Shown in pieces: positions 17,231 to 26,311 of a stretch of DNA of 64,000 nucleotides. The stretch is from Clostridium formicaceticum (GTDB lineage: Bacteria > Bacillota > Clostridia > Peptostreptococcales > Natronincolaceae). Numbering within the stretch: position 1 is the first letter of the stretch; every line of letters begins with the position of its first letter. A model generated the notes under the pieces. That model worked only from the letters and a program-made list of their open reading frames with translations. It searched no databases and had not been told where the DNA came from. Both the position numbers and the translations under genes were made by a program. The stretch is taken from positions 558,001 to 622,000 of the forward strand of contig NZ_CP017603.1 in the NCBI RefSeq assembly GCF_001854185.1. Reading direction: 5' to 3'.

Positions 17231-17311
17231 TTGGGGTAGAATGCTCCGTCTCTAAGCATTGGCCTAGAGGATTCTTAATCAGGTGAAGCAGACGCTCCAC
17301 CTGATCCCCAA
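17231..17311 (-). other. Three-way-junction RNA element between mal and fumarase alpha
   Basis: Outer stem TTGGGG (minus, 17311-17306) pairs with CCCCAA (17236-17231). Inside are a 12-bp hairpin ATCAGGTGGAGC/GCTTCACCTGAT (loop of 4, one mismatch) and a 6-bp hairpin AATGCT/AGCATT. All three stems are nested, giving a junction in the operon mRNA. A CAGCTAAAGCTG palindrome lies just upstream. It may guide mRNA processing or partial termination; no T run follows, so it is not a classical terminator. Confidence 0.55.
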
Positions 17312-17344
17312 TCTCCAGCTTTAGCTGAAGAAAATTACTTATTT

Positions 17345-18598
17345 TTATTTTAATGAGGTTTCTCTTCTTTTTGCTAATGCCAGTACTCTATTCATTTCGT
17401 TGTGAACGATCATAAATCCCTCATCAACTCCCATTCCTGGTTTTGCAAGACATTGATCTGCACCACAAGCAATAGCTATATTTGTACATACTTGTGCTGA
17501 TCTATCGGTTTCATTACAGGTTCCACCACTATAGGCACCTACACCATTTGCTTTACAATATAAGATAGACTCTACAATGTTGTTAATACCACCAAGGTCT
17601 GGTGTCTTAATTTGAATCATATCTGCAGCGCCTTCGTCTACAAATAGCTTGATGTCTTCCCATGTATTACACCATTCATCTGCAACAAGTTCAACACCAA
17701 TATTTTTTTCTTTTAAAGCTGTTCTTAGAGCTTTTAATGCCTTTACTTGACCTTCTCTATTTTCAACGTCCATAGGTCCTTCTATACGAAGTTTGAAGGG
17801 TGCTGCTGCTGTTTCAAGTTCTCCAAGATAGTTTGCCATTTTTTCAACATCATTATCAAAAGCCAAACCAATCGTACCATAAACGTCGATATGCATGATA
17901 AAATTATCTTCTTCTCTAGCTCTTAAGGCTTCTATTCTATTTTTTAACCAAGCAACATATTCCTTAAGGATTTCACCATTTTTGCCTAGCTTTGTATCAA
18001 CATGGTTGATTAACGCATGCGGAAGAACATCTGCTCCCTTGATAATCATTTTATCCACATTGTTGTATCGATCATCTCCGGATTGTGTGAAGATTGGAAT
18101 TCTTTTTAACTCTACATTGGTATTATACTCTTCTTTGATTACTTCTGCCATGGTTATTTTCTTTGCCTTAGCAGCCCCATCTAAAATTGCCTGTGTAATA
18201 CCGTATCTGATGGCTGTATGAAGTCTCTTTCCTTCTACCATCATGCTGTCAACTTCTTCAGCAAGTTTTCTGAAGCTTGTTATCTCTCTTCCAATAAGCT
18301 TTGGTGCAATATGTTTTTCTATAATCGGAATAAACTCATCTGCTAGGAATAGAGGGTCTCTTCCGCCTGCTCCGGAATATTGAACAGCAGCACAGTCACC
18401 ATAAGCTACTTGACCATCTTCTAAAATAAACATTACTGAAATAGACTCTCCAGCCTGTCTAACGCTTGTAAAACCTTCGGTAACAGCTTCTCCTATATAA
18501 GTAAATCCATCATGTTCTGCTCCTTGTTTAATCGCTCTTTGATCGTCAAAGTAAAATCCTGTTCTTCCTGATGAGCATACGATGTCTATAATTTTCAT
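17345..18598 (-). CDS. mal: Methylaspartate ammonia-lyase
   Basis: 417 residues, enolase superfamily, close to the usual length for this enzyme. Expected residues are present: His in HALINHVDTKLG, metal-binding acids in MHIDVYG, EGPMD and VADEW, and the catalytic Lys in QIKTPDLGG. It removes ammonia from (2S,3S)-3-methylaspartate to give mesaconate, the second step of the methylaspartate pathway. The start follows GGGGGA and lies 27 bp after glmE. Specificity is well supported by the adjacent glutamate mutase genes. Confidence 0.94.
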   Translation of the reverse strand: MKIIDIVCSSGRTGFYFDDQRAIKQGAEHDGFTYIGEAVTEGFTSVRQAGESISVMFILEDGQVAYGDCAAVQYSGAGGRDPLFLADEFIPIIEKHIAPKLIGREITSFRKLAEEVDSMMVEGKRLHTAIRYGITQAILDGAAKAKKITMAEVIKEEYNTNVELKRIPIFTQSGDDRYNNVDKMIIKGADVLPHALINHVDTKLGKNGEILKEYVAWLKNRIEALRAREEDNFIMHIDVYGTIGLAFDNDVEKMANYLGELETAAAPFKLRIEGPMDVENREGQVKALKALRTALKEKNIGVELVADEWCNTWEDIKLFVDEGAADMIQIKTPDLGGINNIVESILYCKANGVGAYSGGTCNETDRSAQVCTNIAIACGADQCLAKPGMGVDEGFMIVHNEMNRVLALAKRRETSLK

Positions 18599-18624
18599 TT
18601 CAACAATTCCCCCAAGTTTTTATA

Positions 18625-20079
18625 TTATTTGTTTTCCGGTCTACCTACAAGTGTTCCTTTACCTACAGCATAAATATCATCAACAACCATTTGGAAGCTA
18701 ACATCTCTTCCCTCTGTTTTTGCTCTTTCTTCTAATAACTGTCTATTGAAATCCTTAATTTCCTTAGACATTGGAATATTACCAAACTCTAAATATCTAA
18801 CAGCACCATTATTATCTCTCGCTGGAAGAATTTTTCCTGCATTGTACTTACTTGGCGCAAAAGGAATATCCATAACACCTGTTTCAAAAGCTTTTACAAC
18901 CCCTACTGCAAGGTCTCCTTTGCCTAATTCAAACAATTTATCTATAATACACTTTGTCTCTGCTTTAATAAGATTGATTTCTTGCTCAAGCTCTTTTGAC
19001 ATAGGTAATCTTTGACCTTTTAATAGGTTCAATGTTTGCTTTGTTGCCTTGATTCCTTGAGCATTGGCTTCTTTTGTAGGAATTCCAATAGCCTCATGAG
19101 GTGTTTTAACAATTACCTTTGTTGCACCAGCTAATGCTGCTGTAGCAGATCCCCAAGAAATTACACCAAATGCCTTTGATTCATCAGCTGGGAAACCACC
19201 CATCCATTGATGGAATACAGTTGTAAGCTCTACATTGTAACCATAAGTTTTAAAGTATTCTGATGCTTGCTCTACTAAAGCTCTAATCGCTGCAACGTCT
19301 TGTACTAGGTTGCCACACTGTCCGTAACCTAATGTAAGGTTTTTTACCCCCTGTTCAGCAGCAAGAAGTCCTTCAACAATCGCTACCACATTGGACATAC
19401 TTGGAGGTACAAGGGTTCCTGTTAGCGGTCCAAAAGGTTCTCTGTTGATTTCAATACCCATTTCTTCGTACATCCCTGTAAGTCTATCGCAATATTGCCA
19501 GTCTAAAATTGTTTTTTCTAAACTAACACTTTTTGCATAAGGGATATTGTAGGAGATGCCACCACCTTCATTAGAGGTCCACCCACCAGCATGGATAATT
19601 TCCGTCAATAGTCTTGCATCTGGTGTGCCGTGTCTTGCTTGAAGAGGAAGTTCTACTGCCTCTAATACCTTTCTACAATTTGCCACCCCATGGTTTACTA
19701 CAGGGAATCCATTTAACATGGAACGGTTTTCTTTTATACTTTCTTGGATACCAACCTCACACTCGTTGTATCTATTTTGTCTTGTATAGCTATCAATGGT
19801 GTTTGGCAGAAGGTCTGCGCCACCTTCATCTTGAAGATATTGTAAAAGTTTGATATGTTCATCTACTAACGCAACCCCTGCTCTTGGCTGTACAAGTGTG
19901 ATCCCTTCTTGATTTGCTTTTCTTAGCTTTGCTGCAAAGTTTTTATGTTCAGGAACTTTTTTCAAGTACTCTACTGCCTCTTGCAGATTTACATCTTTTC
20001 CAGTTGGCCAATGAGTTAGTACTTCCTCTCTTTGCTTTGAAAATTCTGCTTCTGTCAACCTTTTATTTTTAAGTTCCAT
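18625..20079 (-). CDS. glmE: Glutamate mutase epsilon subunit
   Basis: About 484 residues from the ATG at 20079, which follows GGGAGGA; an in-frame ATG at 20094 overlaps the glmL stop but lacks such a site. Landmarks are [12 protein letters not shown] with a substrate-binding Arg, [34 protein letters not shown] and HQWMGGFP. This large TIM-barrel subunit joins GlmS with adenosylcobalamin at the interface and rearranges glutamate to 3-methylaspartate. The length agrees with the Clostridium enzyme. Confidence 0.95.
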   Translation of the reverse strand: MELKNKRLTEAEFSKQREEVLTHWPTGKDVNLQEAVEYLKKVPEHKNFAAKLRKANQEGITLVQPRAGVALVDEHIKLLQYLQDEGGADLLPNTIDSYTRQNRYNECEVGIQESIKENRSMLNGFPVVNHGVANCRKVLEAVELPLQARHGTPDARLLTEIIHAGGWTSNEGGGISYNIPYAKSVSLEKTILDWQYCDRLTGMYEEMGIEINREPFGPLTGTLVPPSMSNVVAIVEGLLAAEQGVKNLTLGYGQCGNLVQDVAAIRALVEQASEYFKTYGYNVELTTVFHQWMGGFPADESKAFGVISWGSATAALAGATKVIVKTPHEAIGIPTKEANAQGIKATKQTLNLLKGQRLPMSKELEQEINLIKAETKCIIDKLFELGKGDLAVGVVKAFETGVMDIPFAPSKYNAGKILPARDNNGAVRYLEFGNIPMSKEIKDFNRQLLEERAKTEGRDVSFQMVVDDIYAVGKGTLVGRPENK

Positions 20080-20093
20080 TATTTTTCCTCCCA

Positions 20094-21482
20094 TTATACA
20101 TTTATAAGGTATTTTTTCAATATTCTGATTGCATGATTCGGATATTTTACTGCCATTAAACCCATTGCTGAAAGAATATAAGTTTTATCTACTAAAAATT
20201 TTGGTTTCATTGGCTTTAAGTATTTAGGATTTTCTTCGCTGTATAAACCAGCCTTCAATATTTTTCCCGGATTTTCACTGTGAATCAATACGCCCCCGGT
20301 ACCTATTACATATTTTGCATTAGATAAGTCTTTTCCATTCAAGGAGTATACCTTCCCCATGGGTGTATACACATCCTCTAAAACACCTACATGTCTTTCC
20401 ATAGCTACTTCCGTTGCCGCCATACTCATGGCCTCATCAAATTCTATCTCTTCAGAGGTTTGAGGAATTTCATTAACATGCTGGGCAAGGTAGTTACATC
20501 GTTCCTGAACATTATAGGTTAAATGAGGGGCAAATTTTTTGATTTTCTTTGTTGCTATTGCTTGACAGAGGGATTCTGCACTTACCCTCATCCCAAGGTC
20601 TCCTTCAACCGTTCTCTTTGCATAAGGTTCCTGCAAACCTGTTTTCATAACCCCCGGTCTTGTTGGTTCTCCTTCTGCTATAGAATGAATATCTGTTGTA
20701 GCTCCTCCAATATCCACTACAATCAAATCTCCTATGCCCTCTTCTTCATTGGTTCCATTCGCTAAAATCTTTGCTGCGTTTAAAACTGCTGCAGGCGTAG
20801 GCATCAAGATTCCCTTGATAAAAGACTCTATACCCTTCATTCCTTTTGCTTCTACAATTTTTTTCATAAAAATGTCTCGAATCGCTTCTCTTGCAGGTTC
20901 CACATTTAACACATTAAGTTTAGGCATGACATTGTCCGTCATTTCATAATCAATGCCCTGTTGCGTAAAGATTTCTTCGATCTCATCATTCGCTTTTCTA
21001 TTTCCTGCCACCACTACTGGCACATCTTTTATATTCATTGCAATCATTTTTGCATTATGTATAATGCAATCTTTATTGCCTCCATCTGTTCCACCAGCCA
21101 ACAAAATAATATCAGGCTTCTTTTGAATCATATCTCTAATTTCTCTCAGGGTCAGTTCATGACTATATACTTCTAATATTCTAGAACCTGCCCCTAAAGC
21201 AGCTCTTTTTGCTGCCTCAGCAGTAAGGTCTGGTACCAAGCCAACGGCAATCATTTTCAACCCTCCTGCTGCACTACTACATGCCAGCATTTCATCAAAT
21301 TGGATGTTTTTACCTTTGCACTTTTCCTTCATAATGGCGTATGCATTTTGAAAACCAATCATAATGTCACTTTCTACAGTTGTCAGTGCCTTTGCATTGG
21401 CAATAATTTCTTCATTTTCCATGTCAACAGCAGTAAGTTTTGTGTAGGTACTGCCAAAGTCAATCAGTAATAGTGCATTCAT
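20094..21482 (-). CDS. glmL: Glutamate mutase accessory protein GlmL (MutL, ASKHA ATPase)
   Basis: About 462 residues from the ATG at 21482, placed after GAGGGTG. ASKHA-type ATP-binding motifs: [11 protein letters not shown] at the start, [21 protein letters not shown] and a C-terminal GTGGVLI. Unrelated to DNA repair MutL. It lies between the two mutase subunit genes and is thought to reactivate or assemble the coenzyme B12 holoenzyme. Its stop overlaps the upstream ATG of glmE. Confidence 0.92.
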   Translation of the reverse strand: MNALLLIDFGSTYTKLTAVDMENEEIIANAKALTTVESDIMIGFQNAYAIMKEKCKGKNIQFDEMLACSSAAGGLKMIAVGLVPDLTAEAAKRAALGAGSRILEVYSHELTLREIRDMIQKKPDIILLAGGTDGGNKDCIIHNAKMIAMNIKDVPVVVAGNRKANDEIEEIFTQQGIDYEMTDNVMPKLNVLNVEPAREAIRDIFMKKIVEAKGMKGIESFIKGILMPTPAAVLNAAKILANGTNEEEGIGDLIVVDIGGATTDIHSIAEGEPTRPGVMKTGLQEPYAKRTVEGDLGMRVSAESLCQAIATKKIKKFAPHLTYNVQERCNYLAQHVNEIPQTSEEIEFDEAMSMAATEVAMERHVGVLEDVYTPMGKVYSLNGKDLSNAKYVIGTGGVLIHSENPGKILKAGLYSEENPKYLKPMKPKFLVDKTYILSAMGLMAVKYPNHAIRILKKYLINV

Positions 21483-21498
21483 GTTTATCACCCTCAGA

Positions 21499-21933
21499 TT
21501 AAGCAGATTTTAAGTTTTCTTTTAAATCTAATTTTAAATCTTCTTTTAAATCTTTTATTCCTACTTCTGGTGAAGTTCCTGGCGCATAAACACGGTTAAA
21601 GCCCATATCTTCAAATCTTTTTTGTACTGGTGCCCACTCTTGCTTTCCAACCACAAGATTTCCTCCGGCATATAATAGTATGTCCTTTAATCCCGCTTCT
21701 TCACACTTTTCTCTTAATCCTCTGCAATCAATTTCTCCGTGACCATAAAGTGATGATACTAAAATAGCACATGCATTGGTTTCAATCGCTGCATTTATAA
21801 AATCCTCTTGAGAACTAAGTACACCTATATTAATTACTTCAAACCCTGCTTCTGTAAACGCATAATCAAGAACCTTATTTCCAACCGCATGACAATCTGC
21901 TCCTATAACACCTAGTACAATATTCTTTTTCAT
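21499..21933 (-). CDS. glmS: Glutamate mutase sigma subunit (B12-binding)
   Basis: 144 residues. The cobalamin signature DxHxxG appears as [11 protein letters not shown] near residue 14, where the His replaces the lower ligand of cobalt. [18 protein letters not shown] and YAGGNLVVG complete the B12 fold. The C-terminus carries a lysine-rich near-repeat ([16 protein letters not shown]) beyond the usual end, so it is slightly long. It is the small subunit of glutamate mutase, 29 bp after the GntR gene. Confidence 0.94.
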   Translation of the reverse strand: MKKNIVLGVIGADCHAVGNKVLDYAFTEAGFEVINIGVLSSQEDFINAAIETNACAILVSSLYGHGEIDCRGLREKCEEAGLKDILLYAGGNLVVGKQEWAPVQKRFEDMGFNRVYAPGTSPEVGIKDLKEDLKLDLKENLKSA

Positions 21934-21962
21934 AATATTTTCTCCCCCTATTAGATGACTTT

Positions 21963-22925
21963 TTATAGATGACTCTTTATTTCCATAATTCTAGATAAGA
22001 TTGCCTTAACTGAACCTTGATCAAGAACATAATCAAATTTTATAACGTCTTTTTGCTCACCAACTAATCTCTTTACCTCTTCTCCCCTTCCTGGGGAAAC
22101 AATGATTACATCAGATTCCTCAATTACCTTAAGTACTTCTTTTTCGTCTTTACTGGTGGTAGCATTCATCACAAGGTTTTCTAACCCTGCTGATTCTAAT
22201 GCATATTGCACCTTAAAGTAAAACTCTTCCGAAAGACTGATTTGTCCAAACTTTGTTTTTTTAGGATATTTGGCAATTTTTACGATGGTTTCTAGGTTAG
22301 GATTGCTGGCAATACCAAACACATCTTTTTTATAATCTACAATCAAATCCTTTACTTCATTTACATGGTTAAAAGCAGTAATAATAATCTGGGTTCTATT
22401 GATGGTTTCCTCGACAGCTTCACTTTTATTTTGAAGCTCTCCTACCGTCATAGGTACTACGTTTAGATCTGTAACCCGACTTAATTCTTTAGCAAAAGAT
22501 TTTGCCTGCTCTATGTTACACTCCACAAATATAGCGTTAATATTTTTTATTAAAAGTTCCTTTTCTTTTACCCTATCTTGTACAAGGGCAATAAACTCTT
22601 TTATGTTTAAACCCATCTCTATAGCTTCTTCTATAGCTATATCAATAAGCCTAACCACCTTATTTTTTGTTGTATACTGTTTCCACGTCTTACCCTCTTC
22701 TGCTACAAAGGTGCCTCTCCCCTGGTAGGATATAAGTACGCCTTCTTGTTCCAATAGGTTATAAGCGGTTGAGATGGTATTTCTACTTACTTTTAGTTTT
22801 TGAGACAATTCTCTTTCTGTCGGTAGCTTTTCACCTATTTTTAATCTGCCATTTTTTATATCGTCTATAATATGGTTTTTTACTTGTATATAGATTGGTA
22901 TACCACTTTTTCTTTCAATTTGCAT
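21963..22925 (-). CDS. GntR family transcriptional regulator of the glutamate fermentation operon
   Basis: 320 residues. N-terminal winged helix (about 10-75; [44 protein letters not shown]). The remaining 240 residues are not the common UTRA or FCD domain; the alternating alpha/beta pattern suggests a periplasmic-binding-like sensor, which I cannot place further. It heads the operon, so autoregulation is likely. The palindrome AATTGGA-N4-TCCAATT sits 37 bp upstream of its start. A glutamate-pathway intermediate is the natural guess for the inducer. Confidence 0.82.
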   Translation of the reverse strand: MQIERKSGIPIYIQVKNHIIDDIKNGRLKIGEKLPTERELSQKLKVSRNTISTAYNLLEQEGVLISYQGRGTFVAEEGKTWKQYTTKNKVVRLIDIAIEEAIEMGLNIKEFIALVQDRVKEKELLIKNINAIFVECNIEQAKSFAKELSRVTDLNVVPMTVGELQNKSEAVEETINRTQIIITAFNHVNEVKDLIVDYKKDVFGIASNPNLETIVKIAKYPKKTKFGQISLSEEFYFKVQYALESAGLENLVMNATTSKDEKEVLKVIEESDVIIVSPGRGEEVKRLVGEQKDVIKFDYVLDQGSVKAILSRIMEIKSHL

Positions 22926-22961
22926 TTTCTAATTACCACCCCTTTCCGACATTTTGATCTC

Positions 22962-22979
22962 AATTGGACTGATCCAATT
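22962..22979 (-). promoter_or_regulatory. Candidate GntR operator
   Basis: AATTGGA (22962-22968) and TCCAATT (22973-22979) form a perfect 7-bp inverted repeat with a 4-nt centre, the size of many GntR sites. It lies between the likely promoter and the gntR start, so binding would repress the whole operon. The half-site word TTGGACT recurs in the hairpin at 23234-23285. Confidence 0.5.
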
Positions 22980-23061
22980 TTTCTGTACTGATTTGTCTCT
23001 GCTTGCTTTTATGCTTTCATACTAACATGCTTTTCGAAATTTGTTTATCCTCGAATTTCGT

Positions 23062-23089
23062 CATATATTTCGATTTTAAATTTTGTAAA
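23062..23089 (-). promoter_or_regulatory. Probable promoter of the glutamate fermentation operon
   Basis: On the minus strand TTTACA (23089-23084) and TATATG (23067-23062) are 16 bp apart. This is the best promoter-like pair upstream of gntR, though the -10 is imperfect. It gives a leader of about 130 nt that contains the GntR palindrome. Three TTTCG/CGAAA words at 23035-23072 surround the -10. Confidence 0.35.
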
Positions 23090-23097
23090 CGGTTTCA
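23084..23097 (-). promoter_or_regulatory. cre site (CcpA) at the glutamate operon promoter
   Basis: TGAAACCGTTTACA on the minus strand fits the cre consensus TGWAANCGNTNWCA at all 14 positions, and so does its complement TGTAAACGGTTTCA. It overlaps the proposed -35, a position where CcpA would block RNA polymerase. This suggests catabolite repression of glutamate fermentation. The rest of the 22926-23844 gap holds a long hairpin and a terminator but no gene that I can see. Confidence 0.65.
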
Positions 23098-23233
23098 GCA
23101 TGATTTATATCATCGTATCTTAACTCAGCTATCCCTCAAGCGTTTTTTCTCTTGTTTTCAATAAATGAAACCTTGTAATTTCAATCTTTCATCCTGTGTT
23201 TTTTCTGTTATTTGCAAGTGTGTTCATAAAATA

Positions 23234-23285
23234 AACCAGAATCAATAAGTCCAATCATTCAAAATTGGACTTATTGATTCTGGTT
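23234..23285. repeat. Perfect 22-bp inverted repeat
   Basis: Arms 23234-23255 and 23264-23285 are perfectly complementary around an 8-nt loop. It is neither followed by a long T run nor next to a stop codon. It stands about 310 bp upstream of gntR and 440 bp past the last gene of the methylotrophy cluster. The inner arm ends AGTCCAAT/ATTGGACT share a half-site with the GntR palindrome. It could be a terminator for read-through transcripts or a regulator site. Confidence 0.6.
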
Positions 23286-23704
23286 GTGGTTTTTCAACAA
23301 AGAATTTTACCAAGTAAACCTTCCCTCTACGCATTGGTGTTACTGTTGTACTAGATTTATTCCTATAGCTTGCAATGGACTTATCATAAATTTTTCAAAT
23401 ATTTTCCCTCTGTTAGAATGAAGGTGCTTTTTATTATCCCCTCATTTTTTTGAATTTCAGACCTATTTTTTATGATAATAAACTCAATTCTATAGCTAAA
23501 AAATTTTTTTAAAAAATTTTTACTTTTTTTATTTACTGGCGTCATTGCGATAAAATAGCCATTTAGAGCCTATTCACTTTTTTGTCACCCTCTTATCCTC
23601 CCGTTGTTTCTTGCTTAAAAAACGTTTCCAGCTTGCAAGAGACTTCTTCTAAAGAAACGATATCTATATATAGTAGCCTCTTAGCCTTTGGCTACTAAAA
23701 ACAT

Positions 23705-23737
23705 CAAAAAAAGGGAGCTAGCGCTTAGCTAGCTCCG
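23705..23737 (-). terminator. Terminator of the methyltransferase operon
   Basis: On the minus strand GGAGCTAGC, a 5-nt loop and GCTAGCTCC are followed by a run of seven T. It lies about 110 bp beyond the stop of the ferredoxin-ASKHA gene. A second small hairpin, TAGTAGCC/GGCTACTA at 23671-23697, follows it. Confidence 0.85.
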
Positions 23738-23844
23738 TCTAATGAACAACCCTGGATGTCAATGCTTAGGATATGAACTCCCTCACATTTTCCTATTTTG
23801 TCAGTTTTCATTCCAACTCTAAATAAATAAAAGGGGTTAGAGTC

Positions 23845-25602
23845 TTAAAAATATATATTATTAATAAAGAGGTCATTGAACTTTAAATCACTTGAAAGAT
23901 TAATAGCTTTTGCCTTGTTTACGATTGCCGTTAAATATTGTTTGCAGCTTTTATCAAGGAGATATTTTACTACTCCTCCCAAACAACTATTGCCACTAAT
24001 TTGTATTTTTTCTTTTAATTCTTCTGGGATCAAACCTATTCTTACTGCGCTTTCTATATTAATATTACTTCCAAATCCTCCTGCTAGATAAACACAATCT
24101 ATTCCACCATAGTCCACACCATACTGCTCCATTAAGCATTTTATACCAGACCTTAATGCGGATTTTGCTAATTGAATTTCCCTTATATCTTTTTGGGTAA
24201 GTTTAATGACGCCATTCTTTTCATCTTGATACAGGATCACTTCCCCATTTAAAAATATTTCTGATAATCGTCCTGTTTTATCAATCCAACCATGTTTTAG
24301 TCCTTCTGCTACCATGTCAATAATACCAGAACCACAGAGTCCTATAGGTTTTTCATCGCCTATGGTTTTATATTGGAAGTTACCTCCATCATAGATTACT
24401 GAAGTGATTGCTCCAGTAATACATCCTGTTCCACAGGAGATATTCCCTCCCTCTAGGGCAGGGCCAGCTGCCGTGGCAGTGGCCAAGAAACCTGCCCTAT
24501 TACCTATGACGATTTCTCCGTTGGTACCTATATCGATAAGCATCGTAACTTTTTCTGTTTGAAACATCTCATGGTGCAAAATTCCTGCCACAATATCTGC
24601 TCCTACGTAGGCATCTATGCCGGGAAGAAGATCAACACTGCAGTCTAATAGGTTGCTTTGCAATACTTTTTCAAAATTGTATTCCATTAGACTCAAAATG
24701 GTTGAAGTAAAAGGAAACTGTCCTAAAGACCTTGGAGAAAGTCCCAAGAGAAGGTGCAACATCGTAGTGTTTCCAGCGATAGTCGTAGAATAAATAAATC
24801 TTTTATTTATCCCGGTATTGCTTAAAAGCTTTTCTACCCCTGTTACAATATCTTTAATGATTGCAACCTTTAGTTTTTCCAAATTGCCTGTTGTAGCACT
24901 TTGAATTCTAGTGATCACATCTGCCCCATACATCCTTTGGGAATTTAATTGAGAGTAGGTTCCCTCAATTTCCCCTGTTTGCAAATCAAGGAGATGAAAT
25001 CCCAGAGTAGTGGTGCCTATATCAATGGCTATGCCATAAGTTTGTATAGCTTCTTTGCTGAAAGCATCTAGGATAATGTTATCCTTTACCAGCAATTGTA
25101 CAGACGATTTGTTGCTGGTTTGAACAGCATCATCCAATAAATTGGATAATGCTTTTAATCCCTTATAAGATAGCTGATAACTTTCTTGAAGTTTAGATTG
25201 AATCGCTAAGTGCATACTATTAATTTTATGCCAGTCGATATCTTCTAGAGAAATATCTACGATATGCAATCTACTATCGATTTTTCTAAACCTCCTACAA
25301 AATTCATTCACAATGATAAAGTCTTCCTCAGAAAAATCCATGGTTATTTCTAAGCCTTCTTCAGGGTAAGCTGAACAGGCAAGTCGATAGCCTTTTTCCA
25401 GTTCTTCTTTAGAAAAGTACTTTTCATCCTTTAGGGTAATCGGAAGACTTCCCTTTAAAACCTTTATCTTACATTTACCACAGGCACCCCTACCACCACA
25501 AATTGCCGATAAATAAATATCATTTTCTTGCAGCAATTGTAGTATCGTTTTCCCTTCAAGGATGCTTAACTTTTTCTGTCCCTTCGAAGTATTAACAATC
25601 AT
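23845..25602 (-). CDS. Ferredoxin-ASKHA corrinoid activation protein (RACo/RamA-type)
   Basis: 585 residues. The N-terminal 2Fe-2S ferredoxin domain (about 1-90) has ligands in CGGRGACGKC and a fourth Cys in RLACSAY. A linker follows, then a large ASKHA ATPase domain with AIDIGTTTLGFHLLD, AGNTTMLHLLLG, LIDIGTNGEIVIG, SCGTGCITGAI, GLCGSGIIDMVAE and YLAGGFG. Such proteins use ATP to reduce inactive Co(II) corrinoid to Co(I). It closes the cluster with MtaB and corrinoid proteins and so probably repairs those. AAGAGG precedes the ATG. Confidence 0.88.
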   Translation of the reverse strand: MIVNTSKGQKKLSILEGKTILQLLQENDIYLSAICGGRGACGKCKIKVLKGSLPITLKDEKYFSKEELEKGYRLACSAYPEEGLEITMDFSEEDFIIVNEFCRRFRKIDSRLHIVDISLEDIDWHKINSMHLAIQSKLQESYQLSYKGLKALSNLLDDAVQTSNKSSVQLLVKDNIILDAFSKEAIQTYGIAIDIGTTTLGFHLLDLQTGEIEGTYSQLNSQRMYGADVITRIQSATTGNLEKLKVAIIKDIVTGVEKLLSNTGINKRFIYSTTIAGNTTMLHLLLGLSPRSLGQFPFTSTILSLMEYNFEKVLQSNLLDCSVDLLPGIDAYVGADIVAGILHHEMFQTEKVTMLIDIGTNGEIVIGNRAGFLATATAAGPALEGGNISCGTGCITGAITSVIYDGGNFQYKTIGDEKPIGLCGSGIIDMVAEGLKHGWIDKTGRLSEIFLNGEVILYQDEKNGVIKLTQKDIREIQLAKSALRSGIKCLMEQYGVDYGGIDCVYLAGGFGSNINIESAVRIGLIPEELKEKIQISGNSCLGGVVKYLLDKSCKQYLTAIVNKAKAINLSSDLKFNDLFINNIYF

Positions 25603-25659
25603 ATCTATCTTCCTCTTTTCTTTAAAAAGAGCCTAGCATTTCTACAAAATGCATTCCAT

Positions 25660-26292
25660 TTATTTGATGATTTCAGCTAATTTATCAGCAGCTTCTACTG
25701 CATCTTTGCTATAGAAATCTCCTCCAACTTCCTTTACATATTCTTCAGTTATAGGTGCACCACCTGCCATGATAATATATTTATCTCTTAAGCCTTTATT
25801 TTTAAACGCATCTACTACAGTCTTGATATAAGGCATTGTGGTTGTCAGTAAAGATGACATACAGACAACACTTGCCTGATTCTTCTCTGCTGCTTCAATA
25901 AATTGCTCCGCTGAAACGTCTACCCCTAAATCGATCACCTTATAGCCTGCACCCTTCATCATCATAGCTACTAGATTTTTTCCTATATCGTGCAAATCGC
26001 CTTTTACTGTTCCTATAACCACAGTACCCTTCGCCTTAACATTATCATTGATTAGTATCTGTTCTAAAATCTCCATACCACCGCCCATAGCTTGTGCTGC
26101 TATTAAAACCTCTGGTACGAAGATTTCTCCTTTCTTCCACTTTTCTCCTATCTCATTCATACCCTTTAATAATCCATTATTTAAAATCTCTTCCGCCTTT
26201 GCACCTTCATCTAATCCCTTCTTAATTAAGCTTTTAACCTCTTGCACTTCTCCTTTTTGTAATACATTAGAAATTTGATCATATAATGTCAT
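25660..26292 (-). CDS. mtaC: Methyltransferase corrinoid protein (MtaC-type)
   Basis: 210 residues. N-terminal helical cap (about 1-85; GEKWKKGEIFVPEVLIAAQAM) and C-terminal Rossmann B12 domain with GDLHDIGKNLVAMMMKGAGY, where DxHxxG provides the cobalt ligand. SSLLTTTMPYIKTVVDAF and MAGGAPITEEY are typical of MtaC/MtbC/MttC proteins. It carries the methyl group between MtaB and the methyltransferase. Placement downstream of mtaB and cobW on the same strand supports methanol as substrate. A second, similar protein is at 29714-30376. Confidence 0.88.
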   Translation of the reverse strand: MTLYDQISNVLQKGEVQEVKSLIKKGLDEGAKAEEILNNGLLKGMNEIGEKWKKGEIFVPEVLIAAQAMGGGMEILEQILINDNVKAKGTVVIGTVKGDLHDIGKNLVAMMMKGAGYKVIDLGVDVSAEQFIEAAEKNQASVVCMSSLLTTTMPYIKTVVDAFKNKGLRDKYIIMAGGAPITEEYVKEVGGDFYSKDAVEAADKLAEIIK

Positions 26293-26311
26293 ATTATTCC
26301 CTCCTAATTTT

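Noticed and set aside
20094-21482. Naming of glmL as DNA mismatch repair MutL
   Set aside because: The shared abbreviation is accidental. The protein has ASKHA ATPase motifs and lies between glutamate mutase subunits.
22926-23844. Possible cobalamin riboswitch near the B12-dependent operons
   Set aside because: No B12-box-like sequence was recognised on either strand in this gap, nor before the corrinoid methyltransferase genes.
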